DNA of 64,000 nt from Porogramme epimiltina. Lineage: Eukaryota; Basidiomycota; Agaricomycetes; Polyporales; Polyporaceae. Position 1 is the stretch's first letter; every line of letters begins with the position of its first letter. Made by a program: the position numbers and the translations under genes. The stretch lies in contig FTLJ01000037.1 in the NCBI GenBank assembly GCA_900155495.1, forward strand, positions 43,794-107,793. Direction: 5' to 3'. The notes under the pieces were generated by a model, which was not told where the DNA came from, did no database searches, and worked only from the letters and a program-made list of their open reading frames with translations. Below are positions 11,601 to 23,139 of the stretch, one piece after another.

Positions 11601-13861
11601 TTTGACTCGACGTTTACGAAAACCTTGGATTGCTTGTTCGGTCGCATAAGAACGTTGAAAATCTGTTTCCCGGTCCACAACCTGACTGGTTTCCAGATTG
11701 TCGGTGGAGGGATGTCGATTTGTAGATGTGCATCACCGAAGAAGGAGCATATCTGGGTGAACTGTCGGCGATCAAAAAACGTGTCTCTCCGGGAGAGGAG
11801 AAAAGAAGCTGTGATGAAGTCCTGGATTGCAGCGATGACGGGCTCTCCATTTCGAGGCGTAACCAGATTGTGCTTGACGCTCATAAGCTCGAGAGCCTCA
11901 GTTCTCGCCTCCTCGGTTTGGGGAACATCTGCGTCAGATAACTCAGATAGGCGATGAAAAGAAAGAGTTCGTTACATACGCAGGTTCATCTCGTCACCGT
12001 CAAAATCAGCATTGTACGGTCCGCATACACACTCGTTTAGACGGAACGAACGCCATGGCCGCACTTTGATCTAAACCCGCGGTGAGTCTCACGTGCCGAA
12101 GTTAAGGGTAAGCGAGGTGCACTTACCCGGTGGCACATAATAGAGAGCTTAGGACGAGGGTAGTAAGTATATAGTGAGTAGACGAACCACTACCATGCGT
12201 ACCTTGTGTAGACTTGGTTGTCGATTGAATAGAGCAATGTCGCCGTCGATGACATGGCGCTCGACGATGTCCCCTATCCTCAATCCATCGGCAATAGCAG
12301 CACGGTTCCCGAACTTGAGATACTTCTTGAATCCGTTACTACCAGCCGTCACGTAATTCGCACCGGGATGAACGTCGCATCCATTTCGGACCGCCTTCTT
12401 GAGTCTGTCGATGTTGAACGCTGCGACACGCTCGGGATATGTGAGAACTTTCGCAACTCGTTCCGGGACAGCGACTTCGTCGATACGCAGATTAGGGTCG
12501 GGCGAGATGACAGTACGACCCGAGAAGTCGACACGTTTCCCAGACAAATTGCCTCTGAAACGGCCCTGTTTGCCCTTTAACCGTTGACAGAAACCTCTAA
12601 TAGGTTTTTGGCCCATTTGAGAGGGGACGCCAGGCAGTTCAGAGTTGATATACATGGCCACCGAAAGTTGGAGGAATTCCCATTGCTCCTGCGGAAGGAG
12701 ACGTCATTGGTAAGCTTTTGCGCCAACGTGTAAGTACGTTTTCTGACCATGAACTGTGCGGTGGGAGCACCTTTCGCTAGACCTTGTTTGATCAAGGCAT
12801 TGCTGAACACGATCTCCGTAAGTTTGACGGTAAGGTCATCTTCGTTAGACGCCCCGTCCTGGGCTACAGACGGCCGAATAGCGACGGGAGGGACCGAAAT
12901 ATACTGCCAGATGAACTGCTCCGGTCTTCCGAAATCCGGTCGCAAGCCAAGGAGCTCACAGTCCTGGTACTGGGGTGAGTGTCATTTATACATCAAAACG
13001 CGGGTGAAATAACCTCGTCGGATATTCTCTTGAACAGGTCAAGGACTTTCAAGGGATTGAGATCTTCGTGCACAGCCTTGTTAATATACATGCCTAGCTC
13101 TTTCTGAGCTTCGACCGCAGGACCAAAAGTCTTCTTCCACTTCTCCATCTCCTCTGCTGTCTTTTTGGCGCGAAACTTGTCGTGAATGATCTTTAGCGCA
13201 CCAGCTTTCTTCACTGTTCCGTTCGTGGAAGAACAGTATGGGCAGTATACAGCTTTCTTGGCGAGTGTAAGCACTGCCTTTGTGAGGCCTTGGCGTTGGA
13301 GGTTCTCTAGATTGGGTCTTCGGAACCGCTTCAGGTACGTGCGGCGGTCCGGCTCCTCAAGTAGTACTCGCGCACAGGTCTACCGACTCCCAATTGAGAG
13401 GGTTGCTGTGGTGGGCGATATGACAACAACACACCTTACAAATGCATTGCAGTATGCCTATTGTATGCTTGAAATACCCGATGTGAAAGACAGGGACGAT
13501 GAGTTTGATGTATGCATAGTGCCCGACACAGTCGACGGAGGAGAGGCCACACGTTTCGCAGTATGCGCTCTTCTCTGTTGTGCCCTGAGAGACTTTGAGC
13601 GTGCGCAAAACGAACACTAGAAGATCAACGTACAAGACGGCGGTCTAGGACGCCATTCTTAACGGGGAGACGGTCTGTAGGAGTGTAGAGGTCGCGATGT
13701 GTGACTTCGAACTCGGATATCTTGACAGTATCCTGGTTATTTAGCAAGCTGAACTGCAGCTTCTTTCTATGCAGGATACGATTCCTTCAGAGCTAAACGC
13801 AGTACTAAACACGGACAACATACATAACTTTTGGAGCCTGGTGCGAAACTGGCTCCTTCAT
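8622..13861 (-). CDS. RPO31: DNA-directed RNA polymerase III largest subunit RPC1
   Basis: This is a gene of about 20 exons coding roughly 1,400 residues. The start at 13861 begins [11 protein letters not shown] and is spliced to [12 protein letters not shown], then [20 protein letters not shown] and the N-terminal zinc-binding region (CETCG...[10 protein letters not shown]...PVFHIGYFK; a second CPYC site near 13250). The catalytic Mg motif [11 protein letters not shown] is at about 12000. [20 protein letters not shown] at about 12500 and the bridge-helix/trigger-loop region [19 protein letters not shown] near 9950 are intact. The wording follows Pol III rather than Pol I or II, for example [15 protein letters not shown] and [12 protein letters not shown]. 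The C-terminus has no heptad repeats. It ends KLLFEDAL after a 3' exon reached by the intron following [16 protein letters not shown] 21-nt exon (12147..12127) codes LSIMCHR. The enzyme makes tRNA, 5S rRNA and U6. Confidence 0.96.
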
Positions 13862-14167
13862 GATGGACGGCCCCTTTGCGCCCTCGCGCAGGTTTCCTCC
13901 GAAGCCTTTCTTGTTTCAAGTCCTTCCTCAAGCGTGCGCACAAAAACAACGAAGCAGAGGGAGGGTGCCAGAGATCGACGGTGAGAAGGGATGGATACTT
14001 TCGCAAAGGTCGCGCATAGACCTGAGAGCCACTTTTACGGTACACGTGACCGAATCACCCCTAACCCGATCCTAGGAGTAGATCGAGATCTCGATACGCG
14101 CGTCGCGTTGACTTGCGCGTCCTCACTCTCCCCGGCCGCTCAGCCCATCCTCTCTTTACCCTCCATC
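13862..14167. promoter_or_regulatory. Bidirectional promoter region between RPC1 and proteasome alpha-1
   Basis: 306 bases lie between the two divergent start codons, so both promoters must overlap or abut here unless leaders are very short. No clear TATA box is seen. An AT-poor, CpG-rich stretch with palindromic patches (GATCGAGATCTCGAT near 14082) lies in the half nearer the proteasome gene. Confidence 0.5.
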
Positions 14168-15316
14168 ATGTCCAGAACCTCATACGACCGGTACGCACTT
14201 TCTGGGTACGACTTAATACAGCTTCATGACCTTATATTTGCCTACGCAGATACCTCACTGTCTTCTCGCCGGAGGGACGTCTGTACCAAGTCGGCGAGTA
14301 ATGGACGCAATGTATACTCGCACTCTGCAGTTAACCTGCCGCACTTTGCAGAGTATGCGTTTAAGGCAATATCAGGCTCTGGGCACACTGCAATCTCAGT
14401 CCGCGGTAAGGATACCGCGGTTGTCATCACGCAGAAGAAGGTCCCTGTAAGCCGTACTCCTCTTGTGGCGTTTGGCACTACCTAACATTCAGTGGGCCCT
14501 CCTAGGACAAGCTCCTTGACGCGTCGACTGTCACGCACCTCTTCAGCATCACACCTAGTATCGGCTGCGTCATGACTGGGCTCATCGGTGCGTTTCTCCA
14601 ATACATTGTTTCAGCATCTGCCCACACTCGTCTCCGGCAACTCCTCAGCGGATGCGCGCTCCCAGGTTATGCGCGCACGTTCAGAAGCTGCAGACTTCCG
14701 TTACAAGTATGGCTACGAAATCACTCCTGACGCGCTGGCCAGGCGTATGGCGAACATCAACCAAGTTTATACTCAGCGCGCGGCTATGCGGCCTCTTGGT
14801 ATCGGTGCGCATATCCATATTCATTCCATTCCAAGCCTGCATTTACCTTATACCTACCAGCCATGATTCTCATCGGTATTGACCCTGAATTTGGCCCTCA
14901 ATGTTTCAAGCTGGACCCTGCTGGTTATTTCGTGGGATTCCATGCAACAGCAGCAGGCCAAAAACAACAAGAGGCCATGAACCACCTCGAGAAGAAGTGG
15001 AAGAAGCTTGACTCTGGGCATGGCGCCGACGATGCAGTTAAGGCAGGGAAGACGTTGTCGCGGGCCGAAGTTATCGAAGTACGTCCCCTTGTCATACATA
15101 CACACTTTTCTTGCGCATTCATCCCTCCTGTTACTGGTATAGATGGCAATCGAAGCTATCTCGACTGTTCATGCAACAGACTTCAAGGCCGACGAAGTCG
15201 AAATCGGCATTGTCTCTGACTGCGATGAGGAAGACGTGAAAACTCGTGGGCAGTGGAGAGTGATGGACGAGGCAGAGATTGAGCGGCATCTCCTTGCGTA
15301 CGCAGAGAAAGATTAG
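14168..15316 (+). CDS. SCL1: 20S proteasome subunit alpha-1 (PSMA6/SCL1)
   Basis: Seven exons give 263 residues: join(14168..14190,14250..14293,14352..14446,14506..14587,14649..14804,14861..15078,15143..15316). The start [20 protein letters not shown] leads into YQVEYAFKAI, the proteasome alpha-type signature. Later blocks are [47 protein letters not shown] and [19 protein letters not shown]. The alpha-1 assignment comes from [14 protein letters not shown] and the KKVPDKLLD block, and the length fits. Alpha subunits form the outer rings and gate of the 20S core. The second intron (14294..14351) begins GC rather than GT. This is the only way found to keep the invariant VEYAF, and it is listed as its own feature. 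The promoter region is shared with RPC1. Confidence 0.95.
14294..14351 (+). other. Non-canonical GC-AG intron in the proteasome alpha-1 gene
   Basis: The exon before it ends ...CTGTACCAAGTCG and the next base pair is GC (GCGAGT). The intron ends TTTGCAG at 14351. Joining there gives YQVEYAFKAI exactly. Using the GT three bases upstream would require a different acceptor and would delete Val-Glu from the signature. The five downstream donors in this gene and the first one are GT. Confidence 0.75.
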
Positions 15317-15553
15317 TTGTTGTATTCATATGGACTCTTGCATGGTCGTAACCTTCAATGTATTCATGGAACCTGGCAGTTGGATCCGGTCTCTTTCACG
15401 GTCTACTCTATTCTCGGCTAAGCGTTCTCCAGCTCTTGGTCTTACTAATGACAGCTATATCTACCTGAGGAAACTTGTCGACGGTCCTCACGGCCTTATC
15501 GACGTCTGCATCGACACCACCATCGTGCTCTGAATAACCGTGAGCTCTTCACC

Positions 15554-16198
15554 ATGAGCGAGAACAACGTCGCTGCAATCCGCAGCCCACCCACAGATGT
15601 GAGCAGCTATCAGCATGGGGTTACCGATGCGCGATTCCCTCCGGGCTCATCAAGCGTACCTGTCGAATTTCATACTGACCCAGGCCACTCCTCCCGCCAG
15701 CTCGCCTCTATCCAGGCGCAAGAGCAGCGCTGTATCCTCCCTTCCTTCACCGCGGATATCGCCTGGGAGCTCGGCACGCGCCTCCGCGCCCGCCTGCAGC
15801 GCGTCGCCCCGCCCAACGCGCCCCGCCCAGCCGTCGTGAACATCACTCTCGCCAACTCTTCCCAGCTCCTCTTCCACTGCGCAACGGCCTCGGGCACGTC
15901 GCCCGACAACGATACGTGGGTCGCGCGCAAGCGCGCCGCGGTCCTCCGCTGGGGCTCGAGCACCTGGTTCCTGCACAACAAGTTCGCGGGGAACGAGGAC
16001 GCGTTCCGCGCCAAGTTCATGCTCGGCGAGCGTGCGGGCGGGTACGCGATTCACGGTGGTGGCTTTCCCGTCCGCGTCAAGGGCGTCGAAGGAGTCGTGG
16101 GCGTGATCGTGGTCAGTGGACTCACGCAGCAGGAAGACCACGAAGTGATCGTGGAGATACTTGAGGAGTATCTCGCGTCGCTCAAGGGTTCGCAGTGA
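15554..16198 (+). CDS. UPF0303 family protein (heme-degrading-domain/GlcG-HbpS-like fold)
   Basis: An intronless frame of 214 residues starts at MSENNVAAIRS. The central and C-terminal parts match the UPF0303 pattern (yeast YBR137W type). IAWELGTRLRARLQ is followed by PAVVNITLANSSQLLFHCA, DNDTWVARKRAAVLRWGSST, the phenylalanine-rich FAGNEDAFRAKFML, a glycine-rich YAIHGGGFPVRV, and a closing VVGVIVVSGLTQQEDHEVI. The fold is related to GlcG/HbpS proteins. The exact role in fungi is poorly defined, and the yeast member has been linked to tail-anchored-protein targeting factors. The first 45 residues are variable and may be disordered. It lies 237 bp after the proteasome gene on the same strand, and nothing suggests a functional link. 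Confidence 0.85.
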   Translation: MSENNVAAIRSPPTDVSSYQHGVTDARFPPGSSSVPVEFHTDPGHSSRQLASIQAQEQRCILPSFTADIAWELGTRLRARLQRVAPPNAPRPAVVNITLANSSQLLFHCATASGTSPDNDTWVARKRAAVLRWGSSTWFLHNKFAGNEDAFRAKFMLGERAGGYAIHGGGFPVRVKGVEGVVGVIVVSGLTQQEDHEVIVEILEEYLASLKGSQ

Positions 16199-16496
16199 AG
16201 GGCAGGCATAGGCTGTGTATGGTTGACGACTAGTCAAGGGGAAATCGTGGAGAATTCATCGTAGGTAGGACGATGTGGAGAAGCGGAAAGTATGGGTGTA
16301 GTATATATTCAGCATGTATAAACAAGAGCAATATGTTGTGTCAAAAGACCGAAGTGCCCAGAATAAGAGTATACAGTAAGGAGATGTACATGCTTGGCCT
16401 GCAACATGTTGTGGTATCGTACAATGTAGATTATAGATATGCTACAACATCGTATAAAGGGGGCATCTAAGACGCAATCGTATGGATATCGTTGCA

Positions 16497-19036
16497 TTAT
16501 AACAACTCGTGAAGAACTTGATCGTACTGATGAGGTAGATGGGAGCTTAGCATGTCGCGCGCGAAAATAATCTGGTCGAACACCTGTTTGACATCTACAA
16601 CTTCAAACAACCGGACCTTGTCCTTTGGCAATGTGCGACTGGTGCCCGCTCCGAGTCGATGTGAACGATCCAGGTCGCCATCTCGTAATGCCCACAGGAC
16701 ACGCCCGGGAGGGAATAGGTCTGCCATATGCATGTTCGCTTCAAGCGTCTTCCGAAGAGCAATAAACTGTCCCATATTATTAGTCCCAAACAGACGGAGG
16801 TATTTGGGAAGCACAGGTCACTCACCCACTCCTCATCGCCTTCATCTCCACGACCCAACTTCCATTTGAAGGCTTTCTTGGTGATGTTCCCATAGCCGTC
16901 CACCTTGTCACCACCCTTATTCTCGGCCGCGCACAACCAAACTGCAGCCCTGGTCAAGTCCCTAACACTCCCTAGGGACAGACGTGATACGATATCGTGT
17001 CCGTACACGAAGGACACTATCAGCCCAGATGCTGCTGCTTTCGCGCTCAGACGAGGAGAGACGACACATGGCGGCGCAAAACAGTACGCGGAAACGCGCC
17101 GATTCTGTGGGAGGCCGGATGAACGGTACGTAAGGCGGGTCTCTGGCGACGCCCACATCTGAAACTAGTCAGTATAGACTATTGAAATGGTATAACAATG
17201 CATACATACCAAGGCCAGGAGTGCCGCTACACCCGCTCCAAGACTATGTCCACAGAGAACCAAGGCTGATGAGGGCAGGTCAAGAGCTTGTCAACATCAA
17301 AAACGGCGAAAAAAGTACCATATCCCTTGTTCTTCCGCAGCGCTTCACGAACAGCGTTGTGGACAGGTTTTCCAGGTCCTCCCATCGCTCGTGTCATCTT
17401 CAGCATACCTCCGTGCACGAAGTATGCGCCGTCTTCAACGCTCTCCGACAACACCCTCATTCGAGGGAACGGAGCAGAAGCCTGGGACTTCTCTGTAATC
17501 TTGCGCGAACGAGGGAATGGGACCGAAAGATCAACTGGAAAAGGAAAGGATCCGGGGATGTTTTCTAATTCCTCGTCTTGCTCGTCGTATATCGGTTCCA
17601 TAGGAAGCAGATTGGGTCGTTCCTGCCTAGCGCTAGTAGAAGGCTCCGAGGGACGTTGAGGCATTGATTCCATCTTGGGGAGAGTGAAGGGGGTTGGGTC
17701 ACATGTAAGATCCACAGCAAGCTCGTTAAGACTCATCGTTCCGCGGATGACGAGGACAACCTCTTGACGGACGTGGTCTGTAAGCACCCAGAAACGAGGC
17801 ATGTGGTGCTCGGAGCTAACGTGGGCTGTCGGAGGAGGGTGCTGCTAAACATACAATCAATACCACCGGAGACGGACAAGTGCAACGCATTACCCACCGT
17901 AGCATCAGTCGCGGCCCGAGACGATGTAGATGTATGTGACTTTGCCCAGTTCATGAAGATGTCGTGGTCGTGCTTGCCCATGAGAACATCCCACCATGAA
18001 TAGGTCGGCGCACCGGGCATGTCGGAGCTGGCGGACTTGGTCCGCCCGTCCTCACCCGCAGCTTCCCGCTCCGAAGCGTCGATAGCGTCTGACAATCTCA
18101 CCTCTTCCTTTCGTTGTTCCTTCTCCCGTGGGGTCAGCGACACTCCGAAAAACAGCAAACTTGGTCCTCCATATCCAGCAAGCACCAGTTTGGAAAGGCG
18201 TCTGAGGGTCTGCTTGAGGTCCTCCATAGAGGTCGGCGCAGCGAAGTGGCGTTGAATGGATGATCTTTGAGGTTGGATGTTGGTGGGTGGTGGCCATGCT
18301 CCTGGCACAGGCACCTGAGTGATGTCAGCGGTGACTATCTGCCCGGTGTGGCTGGGATAGATTATATCCCCAGTGATAGTGACACGGGAGTCGACGCGCT
18401 GACGGCGGGTAGCGGCATTTGCGTTGTCATGGACGGGGACCTCCTTCATAAACTTGAACCAACGTTTCTCTTGCCATTGGGACGTTACGCCTTGCAAAGC
18501 AGCAAACCCTGCGAGGGCCCTTAACACTTCTCCCACACCAAAGCGTTCCTCCGGCAACCCTTCACTCTCCGCAGGCTCGTTCCATTCGCGGCGGACCAGG
18601 CCGACAAAACTGGTGAGGGAGAAGCTAGCTTCGTCGCTCCCAGGGAAGATGGTGGTGAGGATAGAGAGTGACGAATGGGCTGCAATGAGGGATGTGGAAG
18701 TGATGGATTCACCAAGGAGGATGGGGGCGAGGGCAACAAATTCCACGGCAGAGATAGCGGAGGATACGGCGCCGCCGAGCAGCTCGCCAGCACCGACGGT
18801 GCCACCGAATAATGCATAATCCACAACAGAGCCGGTAATGCCTGCGGCAGTGGATGCTATGCCTCTAGTGACGGAGAACTGAGCATGCACGCCGTTAGTG
18901 GTAGAATGTGAGGATGTCGCAAATGATAACATACGCCGAGTTTAGTGCAAGCTTTGGCAGTGGAGAAGCCCACGGAGGTTGCGGCGGAGGCAAGATCGAG
19001 ACCGAAGCGACCATATTTGTCCCAGTTAGAGAGCAT
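16497..19036 (-). CDS. Class 3 lipase, sn1-specific diacylglycerol lipase-like
   Basis: The first exon (19036 downwards) reads MLSNWDKYGRFGLDLASAAT and splices in phase to FSVTRGIASTAAGITGSVVD. Two hydrophobic helices follow (FGGTVGAGELLGGAVSSAIS, VALAPILLGESITSTSLIAA) and may contact membranes. After a long variable middle comes the lipase core. RQEVVLVIRGTMSLNELAVD is the oxyanion-side strand, YFVHGGMLKMTR follows, and the nucleophile elbow CGHSLGAGVAALLAL lies at 17238-17252 and is split by an intron right after it. The next landmarks are YCFAPPCVVS, the Asp-containing FVYGHDIVSRLSLGSV, and LFPPGRVLWALRDGDL near the end. The terminal ...DMLSSHLPHQYDQVLHEL is typical of DAG-lipase-type class 3 lipases. 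It should hydrolyse glycerolipids at a membrane. Substrate is inferred from family resemblance only. Confidence 0.88.
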
Positions 19037-19316
19037 CTAATATCTAGACGAGACCTATTAACAAGAGGGAGAGCGGAAGCCGGAAAGGAGTCTGGTGGTC
19101 GGAAGAGAGAGGCGGAGACATGCTCGGCGAGTGCGTTCGGAAGAAATCACAAGCGGACTCGCTCTCCGCCACTCTCCAGTGACATCACAGTCGTCACGTG
19201 GCGCTCGCGTGGCCTTTCCCTGGCCTGGTCTTGGGCCTTGGCTCGCCGCTCAGCGCACGGGTGAGCCTAACGCGATCACTCTGCTGAGTCCGCTCTCGCA
19301 TTTCCCCGCCGCACAG

Positions 19317-20961
19317 ATGACGAGCAAGAGGCCACTTTCACCGTCTCCGGTCTCTCAACTTGACGAACGGCCTACCAAGCGCGTCACCACAGAAGCTTCG
19401 TCGTCCTCGCGCGATGGGCCCCAAACCAAGCTTGCATACCCTTCTACCTCATCCACTCGGAACGACCGCCCCGTGCCTTTCCAACAGCCCACAGGCCTTC
19501 TCACCTTCTCCTACACTCCTCAGCGCGCGCTTCAATTTGACAACTCCGCACTACGGTACTATGTCGACCCTCCGCCCCGCCCCGATCTCCGCTATGGCTA
19601 CGAGCGATGGATCAAACGTCCCGAAGAGCGCGCTCGGCTCGACGCACTTCTACGCGCGGTAGAGCGCGTTATGGACAAGGCCGACGCAAGGGCTGGTGCA
19701 GACAGTGGACACAAATGGCTGCGCGACATCGCGGTCGTGACCTGGAGGGGTGTGATGACCAAGTGAGTCGCGCTTCCAGTGTGCTTTAGTACCATGTGTA
19801 TGCATAGCTAATGATAAATAAGGATCCTAACAGCGCCATACGAAGAACGCGACGGGTGTGAGTTAAACGCGATGTGTATTGACGGCACACTCTATCTGGA
19901 GGAGCATCATACGGACGCGAAGCTGGAGGAGAAGTGAGTAGTCCATCGCGTATATGCCCACCTATAGGGGGTGTTGAGATGGTTTCACTGTAGGGAAAAC
20001 CTCCCACCGCGACAAAGGCAGTTCACATACTACGGCTACTCCTTCGAGTCCTGGTGCACGTCGTCCCAACCAAGAACGCCTGAAAGGACACCCGGGCATC
20101 CTGTAGGGTGGGGCGGAGATGTCGATACAAACGTTCAGTGGTGCAGCGTCATCAAAACCAAACTGGGTGATAACCGCCTTGTTATAGGCGGCGAGGTTGA
20201 CTGCGTCCGAGGTGAGAACTCATTGACGAAACGACACTGAGCTCTTACCGTGCACAGATCGCTTCAATGGCCAAACGGACACCTTCGTGGAACTCAAGAC
20301 ATCAATGTCAATACGTGGGCCCGATGATGAGGCTAGGTTTGAGAAGTATGTCACATTTCAATAGGGTGAACTGGGTGAACTGTGGCCGACTAAATGACAT
20401 TCAGAAAACTTCTGAAGTTCTATATGCAATCATTCCTCCTTGGTGTTCCAGTGAATCGCTGCTCCTTCTCGCATCCTCCTTTTCTGGAGCTAACCGGATC
20501 CATAGGAAATTGTAGTAGGCTTTCGAACGCCTCAAGGTCGGCTAACAACCATCCAGTCCTTCAAGACTATTCAGCTCCCCCGTCTTGTCCGTGGCAAACC
20601 TGGAGCTTGGGATCCTCAAATTTGTCTTTCCTGGGGTCAGCAGTTCATATCAACACTTCGTTCACTCATGGAATCGAGCGGACCCGAAACCACGGGCTTA
20701 GCAGATGGTAAACGCGTGTATCCCGTCTGGCGTGTGTCGTTCACGCCGAAAGAAGGGGTCAGTGTATTTCGGCTAGATGAAGCTGCTGTTCTGGAAGTGG
20801 GGGGCGGGGAAGATAGGACCGGCTTCTTGCCTTCGTGGTTCCTTGATAGGGTCTGCGGAGGATTCCCGGTCACTGCACAGTCCACGCCCACACGCGCATC
20901 ACCGCCTCCGGCCGTCGACAGCAATGCCGGCGAGCACCCGCGCCATGAAGAAGGTAGCTGA
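19317..20961 (+). CDS. RAI1: Decapping nuclease RAI1 (DXO/Dom3Z family)
   Basis: Six exons give 454 residues: join(19317..19762,19823..19933,19994..20211,20258..20345,20405..20450,20506..20961). The N-terminal 60 residues are Ser/Pro-rich with a basic RPTKRV patch that could be a nuclear localisation signal. The DXO-family motifs are all present. They are FTYYGYSFESW, the acidic pair in VIGGEVDCV, the metal-binding FVELKTS, and EIVVGFRTPQG, with a following WGQQFISTLRSLM helix. RAI1 removes incomplete or non-canonical caps and in yeasts stabilises the 5'-3' exonuclease Rat1. The frame is open upstream to 19095, so a longer N-terminus is possible. The ATG at 19317 is preferred because the extension has no family likeness and overlaps the divergent promoter. 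The 280-bp gap to the lipase start is a shared promoter. Confidence 0.93.
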
Positions 20962-21448
20962 CGTCGTCTTCCCACTCAGCACAATGTACTCGATGTTTGT
21001 GCACCTTGTGCGCCTGTGTAATATAAAGCAGCATTGTATTCGATTATTCTAGCCCTTTGTCAGTTGGTGGGCCTCGGAGGCACTGCTTTGTCCCGGCATC
21101 TAGTCGTATAAAATACAACACACAGTCTCCGACGACCCTCATTACGCCTCAGCTGTCATAGCCGGTATGGACCGTAGAGCTCCCGTGGATGACGGAAGCT
21201 CTGCGCGCCATGACAGTTATGGTCTTTGACGTACGGGGAGCAATGTTTCGAGGTGTACGCGCCATCTCACCAGTCACGATTTAGGCGGGGAAGAGGGAAA
21301 CAGGAGGTTGAGGCAGACCGATGGGATGCATTACGGTGAAATCCATGACTAAGAGCGGGTGAACGTTCGATATGAGTCTAGGGCTACATACAGTACAAGG
21401 ATGAAACAGAGAATAGGGAGAAACCGAGGGAGAAGAGGGGGGAACGTT
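20962..21448. other. Convergent intergenic region between RAI1 and SPT4
   Basis: 487 bases between the two gene ends. No supported gene, repeat or RNA is seen. Confidence 0.6.
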
Positions 21449-21925
21449 CTAGTCTTGGTCTGTCCCATCTCTTGGACGGTACTTGATGTTACGGTTCTCC
21501 AACTCGGCCTCCACATCCTCCGGTATACGTCCTTTCACGCGTACAGCATACATGCCGCGAACGTATTTTGCTGTAGCGAATGGATAAGTTGGTCACCCAC
21601 AGAGCGATCCGGTAATACACGCACATGTCCTCTGCCAACGCGCCACCCAGCTATCCTCGGGGTTTATGACTGAAATGACGCCCTCGAAATGCGTCGTCGT
21701 GCACGATTGTATGCGGTCGGGGTACCCCTTCATCTGAGAAGTGATACAGCATGAAAAGTAGTATCTCCGCCGAGGGTAGGGCAAGCGCACCTGCATGAGC
21801 TCTTCGCAGTTAGGGCACCCGTGTTTCCTGAAGTCTGTAGGAGTCTGGATGATTGAGCACAGGAGGCAGGCACGGAGCTGCTTCGCCCTCGGCTGGGTTG
21901 GAATGGCGGCCTGGACCTGAGACAT
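21449..21925 (-). CDS. SPT4: Transcription elongation factor SPT4
   Basis: Three exons, complement(join(21449..21570,21625..21733,21791..21925)), give 121 residues, the usual Spt4 size. The N-terminal zinc finger is complete (RACLLCSIIQTPTDF... GCPNCEELMQ, two CxxC pairs). Then come MKGYPDRIQSCTTTHFEGVI, the helix INPEDSWVARWQR, and the strand KYVRGMYAVRVKGRIPEDV. Spt4 pairs with the NGN domain of Spt5 to form DSIF, which holds RNA polymerase II on chromatin. The ATG at 21925 (MSQVQAAIPTQP) is the first in the frame. The gene is divergent from the V-ATPase factor gene with 171 bp between starts. Confidence 0.93.
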
Positions 21926-22096
21926 AGTGGGCACTGGGGAGCAGAGACTGAGAAGACGAGGAAAGGGTGCAAGAGAACGCGGTCACGGTGCGCCTCCAGG
22001 TGCCGCCAGCCTACCACAGCTTCGGCAATAGACGCCCGTCGCCGACCGCGAACGTCGACCGCGGCCACGGCACCGACGCTCCAAGCATCCACCACC

Positions 22097-23139
22097 ATGG
22101 CCAGACGCGCCCTTGCCCTCCTTTTCGCTCTCCTTCCAGCCGCGACATCGGCATACTCCAACACACACCCCGTCCTCGCCTGGTCATCGCACAAGTCAGT
22201 CCCACGTTCATCGAGTTGCCCCCACTCGGGCTCATGTATTGGCTTCCAGCTCCAAGGCCCTGTCTGCGTCGGCGGTTTCGCAGGCTTCCAAGTCAGGCTC
22301 GCACGCCGTTGCACACGCGTTGTATACCCATGATGACATCTGCAACCACGACGCAGTAGTGGTGGTGGACCATTCGGGGGTGAGTCAAGCACTCTCTTCA
22401 TATCCGACCCTCGCCGTACTCAGTACACTTACTTCTCTGGGGTATCCCCGCAGCTTCATGCATCAGATCTGCGCGCTCTGTCCCCTTCGTGCCGTACCGC
22501 AAAGGCGTTGTCGGGCTCTCCATCTGCCCTCAACCTTCCATACGTTGACTCTGAAGGCCGTTCTACCAACCCTTTCGTCGACCTTACAAGAATCCTGTCA
22601 AAGCGCTGCGGCTCGCATACAGTGAGCCATTCACAAGATGCCGGGGAACTCGACATAGATGCGGGGAAGGGCAAGCATGTTGTTACCATCTCGCTCCCAG
22701 CCCTCGAGCATGGAGAAGCTGGAGCGTCGAGGAAGAATAGCATTGCCAGCCATGGTGAGTGTCCACCTTCTGAGAGTCATTATATCACTCAACAAAACGA
22801 TATGTAGAATCATGGCTGTCCGGCGAACTTGCCAAGATTGAGTCCGTCTTCTCCAACTACCTGGTCATCTACTCCGGGTCTCCGGGCAGTATGCTTCACG
22901 CACGTCAATCCTCATCCGACACATCCACGTTTGAGGTTCATGCCGCAGCCGGTCCGAGCGGTGGAATCTTGCAGCGTTACCAGCTCCTGACTCCCGGTCT
23001 CATCCTCGTCCTCCTGGTCTCTCTGTTCATTCTAATCCCTGTCATTCTCCTCGGCGTCTCTGCGCTGTCCAGCATCCAGTCGCCTCTCACGAACGAGATC
23101 CCGAAGGGCTTTAGCGCGGAGGAGAAGAAGAACCAGTGA
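22097..23139 (+). CDS. BIG1: BIG1/VOA1-like V-ATPase assembly and cell-wall biosynthesis factor
   Basis: Four exons, join(22097..22194,22250..22379,22454..22754,22808..23139), give 286 residues. The N-terminal signal peptide is clear (MARRALALLFALLPAATSAY). A lumenal domain of modest conservation follows. The C-terminus carries one long membrane helix in the family-typical setting: YQLLTPGLILVLLVSLFILI followed by GVSALSSIQSPL and a short cytosolic lysine-rich tail (EEKKNQ) that could serve ER retrieval. This C-terminal layout is shared by fungal Big1, yeast Voa1 and animal Ac45. These are ER/Golgi membrane proteins connected with V-ATPase assembly and beta-1,6-glucan synthesis. BIG1 versus VOA1 cannot be decided by eye, and the symbol is the more usual annotation in filamentous fungi. 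Confidence 0.8.
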
